A stretch of DNA of 15,170 nt from Lentzea aerocolonigenes. GTDB taxonomy: Bacteria > Actinomycetota > Actinomycetes > Mycobacteriales > Pseudonocardiaceae. The position numbers and the translations under genes were made by a program. The stretch spans positions 1 to 15,170 of the forward strand of contig NZ_JYJG01000255.1 in assembly GCF_000955955.1 (NCBI RefSeq). Reading direction: 5' to 3'. A model generated the notes under the pieces. The model was not told where the DNA came from, ran no database searches, and saw only the letters and a list, made by a program, of their open reading frames with translations. Positions 6,206 to 12,455 of this stretch are shown one piece after another (position 1 is the stretch's first letter; the number at the start of each line of letters is the position of its first letter).

Positions 6206-7963
6206 TCACGCGCTTGCGGCGAAGTAGTAGCCCGCCGCGAGCACCAGTGCGCCCATCGGGATCGCGAACGAGTACACGGACGGCTGCACCGGCGCCGACG
6301 CCAGCACGACCTCCTGCTTGCGTTCCGGCGGCAGCCACAGTCCCGTGAGGATCTTCATCCGGCCGAAGAACCCCAAGAGTCCGAAGAAGAGCACGAAGAG
6401 GCGGTTGACCGGCGGTATGTGCGGGATCAGCGGCGCCATGAACGCCCACGCGATGAACAGCAGCGCCGCCAGGACCGTTCGCACCGCCCACCCACCGGCG
6501 GTCAGCGAGCGGGTGGCCGTCCGCCGCACCAGGTTGACCACGACCAGCGCGAGCAAGCCGGTCACGATCGCGAGAGGGAGAGCGGTGAGAGGGCTCCTGG
6601 CGACGGCGAGGCCGAGCACCGGGGCGATGGTCAAGCCGAGCAGCAGCCGGGAGAACAGCAGGTAGCCGGTGATGTACTGGGGCGCGCGGAACCTGTCGAC
6701 GTTCATCGGCACGGTGACGACGCCGCGTTCGGCGGGCTGCGCGGAGACCACCGTGCGCAGCAGCTCGTACAGCCCCTCCGGTTCCTGCTCGCGGAAGTCG
6801 AGCCACTGGTGGCGGCGCAGCTCGGCGTCGTCCTCCTCCAGCCGCACGCTCGTCGCCAGCACGAACACCGCGCGGTCACCGAACACCTCGTGTGCGCTGC
6901 GGATGAACTGGGCGGTCGTGCGGTTGCTGACCACGATGAACGCCAGTCCCGGCTCGGTCTGGTCCTGGGCGAACCCGGCGCTGTCACAGGTGCGGGCGAT
7001 CAGCTGCGCGATCGGCATGTCGTCCTCGTGGCACCACACCCAGTAGCTCGCCGCCGCGCCGACACCGGGAGTCAGCTCCCGCAACGCGACGAACCTCGGG
7101 TGATAGGTGTCCCAGAGCCTGCCGAACTGACGGCGGCGCCTGCCCAGCCGCAACCCCTTGAGGCGCCCGCGGATGCGGTCGTCGCCCTTGCCGGTCGGCA
7201 TCTCCAGGTGCACTGTCCGCGAACGCGAGACCAGCACCCGGCATGCCAGCGCGACCGCCCCGGCGACGAGATAAGGCCACTTCGGGCTGCCCGCGATCAG
7301 GGTTTCGATCAACGCGAACACCAGCGCGAACAGCGTCGCGGAGAATCCCTCCCGCAACGACCAGGGCGAGATCTTCCGCCTGGCCAGCCGGATCATGAGG
7401 GCGACCAGCCCCGCCGCGCTCAGGGCGTTCGTCAGCGCCAGCGCGAAGGCCAGCCTGGCCATCCCGGCGTGCACCGGCACGTACACCTGGCTGATCGCCC
7501 AGCCCAGCGTCGCACCGAGCGCCAGCACCAACGTGCAGAACACCAGCGACAACCACAACAGGCCCAGCTGCGGCGAGAGGGGGAACCGGCGTTTCCCGCG
7601 CGGTTCGACCCCTTCCGCCAGGCGCTGGGCTTCCGCGAAGAACCGGCCGCGCAGGTCGTACCGCGAGGTGAGCTCCGGCGGCAGTGCGGTGTCGTGGACC
7701 AACGCCACGTGCACCGGTTTGCCCTGGGAGAGCGCGCGCCGCCACTCCCCCGTGACCCATTTCGAGGCCATCGCGGCAGGTGAGGCCACCACCACGACGG
7801 CATCGGCCCGGTCGATCGCGGTGTTGATCGAGGTCTCCCAGTCGGTGCGCGGGCGCAGCTGCTCGACGTCGAACCAGACCTGCGCACCCGTGCCGGTGAG
7901 AACCGACGTCAGCGCCTCGGCCGCGTGGAAGTCGCGGCGCGAGTAGCTGACGAAGATCCGCAC
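6206..7963 (-). CDS. TIR-domain polytopic membrane protein
   Basis: A 585-residue protein. Residues 1 to about 112 are a TIR domain: MRIFVSYSRRD (strand A), VWFDVEQLRPRTDW (BB-loop region), ADAVVVVASPAAM, then SKWVTGEW, where E73 sits at the position of the catalytic glutamate of NAD-cleaving TIR domains. About four membrane helices follow (roughly 133-157, 165-191, 207-225, 229-246). Next comes a basic, soluble stretch (about 250-425), then about four or five more helices (432-452, 459-479, 493-514, 518-535, 564-583). Part of the soluble stretch (305-408) resembles a degenerate second TIR fold. Start is GTG at 7963, four bases after the ABC ATPase stop, so it is probably the last gene of the importer operon. 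TIR proteins cleave NAD or mediate signalling and anti-phage defence; which applies here is unknown. Confidence 0.8.
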   Translation of the reverse strand: MRIFVSYSRRDFHAAEALTSVLTGTGAQVWFDVEQLRPRTDWETSINTAIDRADAVVVVASPAAMASKWVTGEWRRALSQGKPVHVALVHDTALPPELTSRYDLRGRFFAEAQRLAEGVEPRGKRRFPLSPQLGLLWLSLVFCTLVLALGATLGWAISQVYVPVHAGMARLAFALALTNALSAAGLVALMIRLARRKISPWSLREGFSATLFALVFALIETLIAGSPKWPYLVAGAVALACRVLVSRSRTVHLEMPTGKGDDRIRGRLKGLRLGRRRRQFGRLWDTYHPRFVALRELTPGVGAAASYWVWCHEDDMPIAQLIARTCDSAGFAQDQTEPGLAFIVVSNRTTAQFIRSAHEVFGDRAVFVLATSVRLEEDDAELRRHQWLDFREQEPEGLYELLRTVVSAQPAERGVVTVPMNVDRFRAPQYITGYLLFSRLLLGLTIAPVLGLAVARSPLTALPLAIVTGLLALVVVNLVRRTATRSLTAGGWAVRTVLAALLFIAWAFMAPLIPHIPPVNRLFVLFFGLLGFFGRMKILTGLWLPPERKQEVVLASAPVQPSVYSFAIPMGALVLAAGYYFAASA

Positions 7964-7967
7964 CCGA

Positions 7968-8759
7968 TCAATCGTGCCCTGTTACCGCCCCCAGCAGGTC
8001 CCGAATGTGCGCGGTCGCCGTCGCGAACTCCGGACGGGCCATCGTCGCGGAGTAGTCGCGTTCGTCGGGCAGGTCGACCTCGATGACCTCCTTGACCACC
8101 GCGGGCCGTTGCGTCAGCACGATCACCCGGTTCGCCAGGTACACCGACTCCGCGATCGAGTGAGTCACCAGCAACACCGTCGTGCCGGTCTCCCGCCACA
8201 CGCGGTGCAGCTCGACGTTCATCTGCTCACGCGTCAACGCGTCGAGCGCGCCGAACGGTTCGTCCATCAGCAGCACGCGCGGCTGATGCAGCAGCGCGCG
8301 GCACAACGCCACGCGCTGCTGCATGCCACCGGACAGCTCGTGCGGCAGGGCGTTCTCGAACCCCGAGAGTCCGGTCATTTCAATGAGCTCGTCGGCACGC
8401 TTGCCCGCCTCGGCCGAGTTCATGCCGCGCATCTCGGCCTGCAGCAGGATGTTCTTCCGCGCCGAACGCCACTCGAGCAACGCCGCCCGCTGGAACACGA
8501 ACCCGATGTCGTGCCGGGGCCCGCGCACCTGCTCGCCCAGCAACGTCACCGAGCCCGCGCTTGGCTTCAGCAGCCCGGAAACCAGCTTCAGCAGCGTCGA
8601 CTTGCCACACCCGGACGGCCCGACGATGGACACGAACTCGCCGGGCGCGACGTCGAGCGAGACCTGCTCGATCGCGGTGACCTCCGTGCGCTTCGAGTGG
8701 AAGCGCACGGCGACGTTGTCGATCTCGACCGCGGCAGTGGCGTTCAAGGTTCCGGTCAT
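7968..8759 (-). CDS. ABC transporter ATPase, nitrate/sulfonate/NMT1 type
   Basis: A 263-residue cytoplasmic nucleotide-binding subunit that would energise uptake with the permease and lipoprotein encoded just upstream. Visible motifs are Walker A GPSGCGKST (47-55), Q-loop VFQ (88-90), signature LSGGMQQR (142-149), Walker B LLMDEP (163-168), D-loop GALD and H-loop H200. Length and motif style (RAALLEW after the Q-loop; FGALDALTREQMN) fit the SsuB/TauB/ThiZ group. Start ATG 8759 overlaps the binding-protein stop by 4 nt (8756-8759); the frame continues upstream to 9023 only as a shadow. The substrate is set by the lipoprotein and cannot be read from this subunit. Confidence 0.93.
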   Translation of the reverse strand: MTGTLNATAAVEIDNVAVRFHSKRTEVTAIEQVSLDVAPGEFVSIVGPSGCGKSTLLKLVSGLLKPSAGSVTLLGEQVRGPRHDIGFVFQRAALLEWRSARKNILLQAEMRGMNSAEAGKRADELIEMTGLSGFENALPHELSGGMQQRVALCRALLHQPRVLLMDEPFGALDALTREQMNVELHRVWRETGTTVLLVTHSIAESVYLANRVIVLTQRPAVVKEVIEVDLPDERDYSATMARPEFATATAHIRDLLGAVTGHD

Positions 8760-9757
8760 CCCTTCGGGGCAACGCTTTCTTCCCAGTACGCACCGGGCTC
8801 GGAGGCCTGCTTGATGATGCCGGTCTTCTGGAACGTGTCGATGGTCTTCTTCCAGTCGTCCGCGGAGTTGACGCCCGGCGCCTTGCCCTTCGTGGCATCG
8901 GTGTGCAGCAAGGTCAAAGTCGTCTTGAACTGCTCCAGCACGACCGTCGGCGACGGCAGCTGCTCGGCGGCGCCCTTCATCGACTCGGCCGCGGCGTCCG
9001 GTGCCTTCTCCGCGGCCGTCCACGCCTCCTGGGTGGCCGCCACCATCTTCTTCACGAGCTCGGGATCCTTCTGCAGCATGGACTTGCTCGTCAGCAGCCC
9101 GTTGCTGAAGTAGTTCAACCCGAACTCGGAGAACCGCAGGTAGCCGACGTCCTTGCCGGCCTTCTCCTTGATCGTCGGCCCCTGGTCGGACGCGAAGCCC
9201 AGCAACACGTCCGTACGGCCGGAGATGACCGCGGCCATCTTGCCCGAGGGGTCGATGTTCTGGATCGAGACGTCGGACTCCTGCATGCCGTTCTGCTTGA
9301 GGAAAGCGGGGAACGTCTTGGTCAGCGCGTCACCCGCGGTCGTCGCGACGGACTTGCCCTTGAGGTCCTCCGGCTTCTTGATGTTCTTCTCGGAGAAGAA
9401 CTGCACGGAGGCGGGCGTCGTCTGCAGGAACACGCCGATGCTCTTCACCGGCACGCCCGTCTCGACCGCGGTGGCGAGCGAGGACGTGTCGGCCCAGCCG
9501 AAGTCCGTCTGCCCCGCACCCGTCGCCTGCACCGTCTTGCCCGATCCTTGGCCTGCCTGGATCTTCAGCTTGATGCCGTGCTTCTCGTAGATGCCCTGCT
9601 TGAGCCCGTAGTAGAACGGCGCGTGCTCGCCGTACGGGTACCAGTTGAGCGTCAGCGTGACCTCTTTGGCCTCATCGGGTTGCGCCGAGTTGCCGCCACC
9701 ACCGCAGGCGGCGATCAGCACCATCGCGGGAAGTAAGCCTGCGAGCAGCTTCTTCAT
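8756..9757 (-). CDS. ABC substrate-binding lipoprotein, NMT1/THI5-like
   Basis: A 333-residue lipoprotein. The N-terminus MKKLLAGLLPAMVLIAAC has a lipobox with C18 as the lipidated residue, followed by a Gly-rich linker. The mature protein begins LTLNWYPYGEHAPFYYGLKQG, the NMT1/THI5/SsuA-type entry strand and helix, and continues with GIKLKIQAGQGSGKTVQATGAG and FGWADTSSLA. Family members bind pyrimidine thiamine precursors, sulfonates, nitrate, riboflavin or aromatic acids, so the ligand cannot be assigned. No thiamine or sulfonate genes lie nearby, but a divergent enolase-superfamily gene hints at a catabolised carboxylate or related compound (inference). Start ATG 9757 overlaps the permease stop by 4 nt and is preceded by an AAGGGTGGG ribosome site. 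The open frame to 10528 is shadow. Confidence 0.92.
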   Translation of the reverse strand: MKKLLAGLLPAMVLIAACGGGGNSAQPDEAKEVTLTLNWYPYGEHAPFYYGLKQGIYEKHGIKLKIQAGQGSGKTVQATGAGQTDFGWADTSSLATAVETGVPVKSIGVFLQTTPASVQFFSEKNIKKPEDLKGKSVATTAGDALTKTFPAFLKQNGMQESDVSIQNIDPSGKMAAVISGRTDVLLGFASDQGPTIKEKAGKDVGYLRFSEFGLNYFSNGLLTSKSMLQKDPELVKKMVAATQEAWTAAEKAPDAAAESMKGAAEQLPSPTVVLEQFKTTLTLLHTDATKGKAPGVNSADDWKKTIDTFQKTGIIKQASEPGAYWEESVAPKG

Positions 9758-10575
9758 GACCCACCCTTCGCTAGAAGTGTTGTGACGGCGGCGCCACGCC
9801 TGCTGGAGTGCCACGGCAGCATCAGCTGTTCGGCGAGTTCGAGCAGGAGGAAGAGGAGGATGCCGACCACGGAGATGACGATCAGGCCTGCGAACAGCAT
9901 CGGGGTGTCCATGTTGCCGTTGGCCTGCAGGATCACGTACCCGAGGCCTTCGTTGGAGCCGACGAACTCGCCGACCACGGCGCCGGTGACCGCGAGCGTG
10001 ATGGCGACCTTGAGGCCTGCGAACAGGTGCGGCAGCGCGGCCGGGAAGCGGATCTTCGCGAACGTCTTGACCGGTCCGCCGCCCATCGTGGCCGCGAGCT
10101 CGAGCATCTCGGCGTCGACCGACTTGAGACCGGTCACCGTGGAGATCACGACCGGGAAGAACGCCATCAGCACGGCCACGACGACCTTGGGCTCGAAGCC
10201 GAAGCCGAGCCACACCACGAACAGCGGCGCGATGGCGATCTTGGGGATGACCTGCGCGAACAGCAGCACGGGGTACGCGGTGCTCTCGATGGTCCTCGAG
10301 TAGACCATCGCGACGGCCATCAGGACGCCGAGGACGCCCGCGACGACGAATCCGAGAATAGTCTCGTACGTGGTCACCCAGGTGTGACCCCAGAGGTAGG
10401 ACCACTTGTCGACCAGCAGGTCGAAGGTCTTGCCCGGTGACGGCACGAGATAGGCCTCGACCAGGCCGGTGACGGTGATGAGGTGCCAGATCACGAGGCA
10501 GGCGGCGAGCAGCGCGGCCGGACGCCACGATCGCTCGGCAACGCCGCGCCAGCGGTCCCCCGAAACCGGTTTCAC
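9754..10575 (-). CDS. ABC transporter permease, nitrate/sulfonate/NMT1 type
   Basis: A 273-residue integral membrane protein of the BPD_transp_1 (MetI-like) family, similar in layout to SsuC/TauC/ThiX. About six hydrophobic segments are visible, the first at roughly 18-36 (AALLAACLVIWHLI). The cytoplasmic EAA coupling loop is evident as MLELAATMGGGPVKTFAKIR followed by FPAALPHLFAGLK. It forms the channel for the lipoprotein and ATPase encoded downstream, with 4-nt overlaps throughout. The start is GTG at 10575 behind AGGGAGCTTC. The first codons coincide with a GAAACCGGTTTC palindrome. It is the first gene of a four-gene operon ending in the TIR protein, divergent from the enolase-superfamily gene. 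Confidence 0.93.
   Translation of the reverse strand: MKPVSGDRWRGVAERSWRPAALLAACLVIWHLITVTGLVEAYLVPSPGKTFDLLVDKWSYLWGHTWVTTYETILGFVVAGVLGVLMAVAMVYSRTIESTAYPVLLFAQVIPKIAIAPLFVVWLGFGFEPKVVVAVLMAFFPVVISTVTGLKSVDAEMLELAATMGGGPVKTFAKIRFPAALPHLFAGLKVAITLAVTGAVVGEFVGSNEGLGYVILQANGNMDTPMLFAGLIVISVVGILLFLLLELAEQLMLPWHSSRRGAAVTTLLAKGGS
10562..10573. promoter_or_regulatory. GAAACCGGTTTC palindrome over the permease start
   Basis: A perfect 12-bp palindrome overlapping codons 1-5 of the permease gene. Its form is also LacI-family-like. Its centre is exactly 30 bp, about three helical turns, from the centre of the GGAAAGCGCTTTCC operator. It may be an auxiliary operator; chance within coding sequence is the alternative. 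Confidence 0.45.
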
Positions 10576-10590
10576 GAAGCTCCCTAGGTC

Positions 10591-10604
10591 GGAAAGCGCT
10601 TTCC
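10591..10604. promoter_or_regulatory. LacI-family-like operator, copy 3
   Basis: A perfect GGAAAGCGCTTTCC, identical to the site at 3073-3086, in the divergent region between the transporter operon and the enolase-superfamily gene. It begins 3 bp after a candidate minus-strand -10 box, so a bound protein would cover the transcription start of the transporter operon. It could also act on the plus-strand gene. Confidence 0.82.
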
Positions 10605-10607
10605 CGT

Positions 10608-10637
10608 ACGCTATGTCCGGTCCAACTGACCGGTCAA
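10608..10637 (-). promoter_or_regulatory. Candidate promoter of the NMT1-type transporter operon
   Basis: On the minus strand TTGACC (10632-10637, five of six consensus bases) and TAGCGT (10608-10613) are 18 nt apart. The spacer contains the CCGGTC-N5-GACCGG inverted repeat, and the LacI-like operator lies directly downstream. I could not pick a convincing plus-strand promoter in the same gap. Confidence 0.45.
10617..10633. promoter_or_regulatory. Inverted repeat CCGGTC-N5-GACCGG, possible second operator
   Basis: A perfect 6-bp inverted repeat with a 5-nt centre, overlapping the palindrome TGACCGGTCA (10627-10636). It lies in the spacer of the minus-strand promoter and in the leader of the plus-strand gene. 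The geometry would suit a dimeric GntR- or TetR-type regulator, but no such gene is in the window. Confidence 0.4.
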
Positions 10638-10645
10638 GGAGGAGG
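10637..10645 (+). promoter_or_regulatory. Strong ribosome binding site of the enolase-superfamily gene
   Basis: AAGGAGGAGG-type purine tract 4-5 nt upstream of ATG 10650. It is the strongest Shine-Dalgarno sequence I see in the window and fixes the start. Confidence 0.8.
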
Positions 10646-10649
10646 ATCG

Positions 10650-11783
10650 ATGCAGCTGGACCAGACCATTGAGAAAGTGGACGTCTACGCCGTGGCGCTG
10701 CCCACGATCCGGTCGTTCGGCGTATCAGGTGGCAGCATCGCCGTCGCAGGACATCCGAGCATTCGGGTGCTGGTCAAGGTCAGCGGCGGCGGGGTGCACG
10801 GATGGGGCGAGGCGACCCCGACTCCGGCGTGGACGTACGAGACGGCTGAATCGATCTTCACGACGATTTCCCGCTACCTGGCGCCAGCGATCATCGGGCA
10901 GCCGGTGTGGCAGCTGGACGGGGTCAGCCGCGTGTTCGACCGGACGATCAACCGCGGCTTCTCGATCGGCGCGCCGATCGCCAAGTCCGCCGTGGACGTC
11001 GCGTTGCACGACCTGGTCGGGCGCGCACTCGGGGTGCCACTCGGTGCGTTGTGGGGGCAACGGCGGTGCGAGGAGATCCAGCTGGCGTGGATCGTGTCCG
11101 GCCAGACGCCCGCCGAGGTGGCTTCGTGTGTCGAGGAAGGGTTCAGCGAGGGCTACCAGGCGTTCAAGGTCAAGATCGGGCTGCACGACGAGCGCACCGA
11201 CCTCGACGTCGTCCGCGCGGTCCGCGAGTGCGCGCCTGAGGCTCCGTTGTGGGTGGACGCGAACCAGGCCTACACGGTCGATCAGGCCTTGCGGACTGCC
11301 AGGAAGCTCGAGGAGTTCGACGTGTTCGCGTTCGAACAACCGTTGCCCGCCAACGATGTCGCCGGGCAACGACGGTTGCGCGCCGCCTCTCCCCTGCCGG
11401 TCGCACTGGACGAGAGCCTGCGCCATCCCAGTGATCTGGCGACGTTCGTGAAGCTGGACGCCATCGATGTCGCGGTTGCCAAGGTGCAGCGGTCGGGCGG
11501 CCTCATGCTGTCACGACGCTTGTGTCAGCTAGCGGAGGACTGCGGGGTGAGGCTTCTCGGTTCCGGGCTCACGGATTCCGACGTGGGGCTGGCCGCGTCG
11601 CTGCACCTGTTCGCCGCGCACGGAATCAGCGGGCCGGCGGACCTCAACGGACGCCAGTTCATCTCCTCGCCGTACGCCGGCGGGATCACGGTCAAGAACG
11701 GCATGGCTCAGGTGCCGGACGGGCCGGGCCTCGGCATCGAGGTGGACGAGAAGGTCGTTCAGGAGCTGTCGATCGAGCTGTAG
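10650..11783 (+). CDS. Enolase-superfamily enzyme, muconate-lactonizing (MLE) subgroup
   Basis: A 377-residue cytoplasmic Mg-dependent enzyme that abstracts a proton alpha to a carboxylate. The capping domain is about 1-125 with GWGEATPTP (E54); the barrel follows. Catalytic residues are all present: K173 and K175 in FKVKIG, metal ligands D203 (WVDANQAY), E229 (FEQP) and D254 (ALDES), and K278 in VAKVQRSGG. Spacing from D203 through E229 and D254 to K278 is the same as D198-E224-D249-K273 of classical muconate lactonizing enzyme. The subgroup includes cycloisomerases, o-succinylbenzoate synthases, dipeptide epimerases, N-acylamino acid racemases and some dehydratases; the reaction here cannot be fixed. 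It is divergent from the NMT1-type importer across a shared regulatory region, suggesting it acts on the imported compound (inference). The 3' end overlaps the oxygenase gene by 25 bp, tail to tail. Confidence 0.92.
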   Translation: MQLDQTIEKVDVYAVALPTIRSFGVSGGSIAVAGHPSIRVLVKVSGGGVHGWGEATPTPAWTYETAESIFTTISRYLAPAIIGQPVWQLDGVSRVFDRTINRGFSIGAPIAKSAVDVALHDLVGRALGVPLGALWGQRRCEEIQLAWIVSGQTPAEVASCVEEGFSEGYQAFKVKIGLHDERTDLDVVRAVRECAPEAPLWVDANQAYTVDQALRTARKLEEFDVFAFEQPLPANDVAGQRRLRAASPLPVALDESLRHPSDLATFVKLDAIDVAVAKVQRSGGLMLSRRLCQLAEDCGVRLLGSGLTDSDVGLAASLHLFAAHGISGPADLNGRQFISSPYAGGITVKNGMAQVPDGPGLGIEVDEKVVQELSIEL

Positions 11784-12451
11784 GTGTTGCCTGCGTGGTC
11801 ACGGCCGCGAGCGAGGTAGATCCCGCGCTCGCCGGTCTTGAGGAAGCGGACGGTCGTGGGCATGTACCGCATGGTGTAGCCGCAGCGCCGCGACGTGCTG
11901 CGGTTCGGCGGGCTGCCGTGCACCAGCATCGCCGAGTGGATGCTGCACGCGCCGCGTTCCAGCTCCACGTCGACCGCTTTCGACTCGTCGACCGAGGTCT
12001 CCTGGTTGAAGAACGAGTCCGCGTTGCGCACGTGCTCGGCAGGCGCGAGGTGGCTGCCCGGGATCACGCGCAGGCAGCCGTTTTCCACCGTGCTGGGGTC
12101 GATGGCGAGCCAGACGGTGATCGCGTCGCCCGCCGGCGAGATGGTGTCGCGCCAGAAGTGTGCGTCCTGGTGCCAGGGCACGGGTTTGCCGTCCCCGGCG
12201 GGCTTGCAGATGAAGTGGGACGAGAAGAGCGCGATGTCCGGGCCGATCAGCGACTCGACGAGGTCCAGCACGTCCGGGTCCAGCAGCCACTCGAACAGCG
12301 CCGGGTCGGTCAGGTGCGGCACGTCCATGTGCTCGGGGCGCTGGCCTTCCGGCAAGGCTGCCAGCTTGGCCTCGAAATGTGCCGCCAGGGCCTCGAACTT
12401 GGCCGGGGCGAGCACGCTGGAGTGCGTCTCGTAGCCGTCGGTCTGGAACAT
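11759..12451 (-). CDS. Phytanoyl-CoA dioxygenase (PhyH) family Fe(II)/2-oxoglutarate oxygenase
   Basis: A 230-residue cytoplasmic oxygenase, the usual bacterial PhyH size or slightly short. The double-stranded beta-helix shows the iron triad: H94 and D96 in PWHQDAHFW, and H178 in LVHGSPPN. R189, eleven residues after H178, fits the 2-oxoglutarate carboxylate binder. Also visible are VWLAIDPSTVENGCLRVIPG and PGSHL, both characteristic of the family. It would hydroxylate a small molecule using 2-oxoglutarate, O2 and Fe(II); relatives act on lipids, ectoine, natural products and halogenated substrates, so no substrate is assigned. It starts at ATG 12451 with GAGGTGA upstream, 4 nt after the ABC ATPase stop, as the last gene of that operon. 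It converges on, and overlaps by 25 bp, the enolase-superfamily gene. Confidence 0.88.
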   Translation of the reverse strand: MFQTDGYETHSSVLAPAKFEALAAHFEAKLAALPEGQRPEHMDVPHLTDPALFEWLLDPDVLDLVESLIGPDIALFSSHFICKPAGDGKPVPWHQDAHFWRDTISPAGDAITVWLAIDPSTVENGCLRVIPGSHLAPAEHVRNADSFFNQETSVDESKAVDVELERGACSIHSAMLVHGSPPNRSTSRRCGYTMRYMPTTVRFLKTGERGIYLARGRDHAGNTYSSIDSS

Positions 12452-12455
12452 CGCG

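Noticed and set aside
6419..7783. Plus-strand open frame (454 codons) opposite the TIR gene
   Set aside because: Its translation is dominated by Arg, Gln, Glu and His with no fold signal, while the minus strand gives a coherent TIR and membrane protein.
10576..10649. Riboswitch (for example TPP) controlling the NMT1-type importer
   Set aside because: The gap is only 74 bp and the leader to the permease is shorter still. None of the conserved riboswitch core sequences is present.
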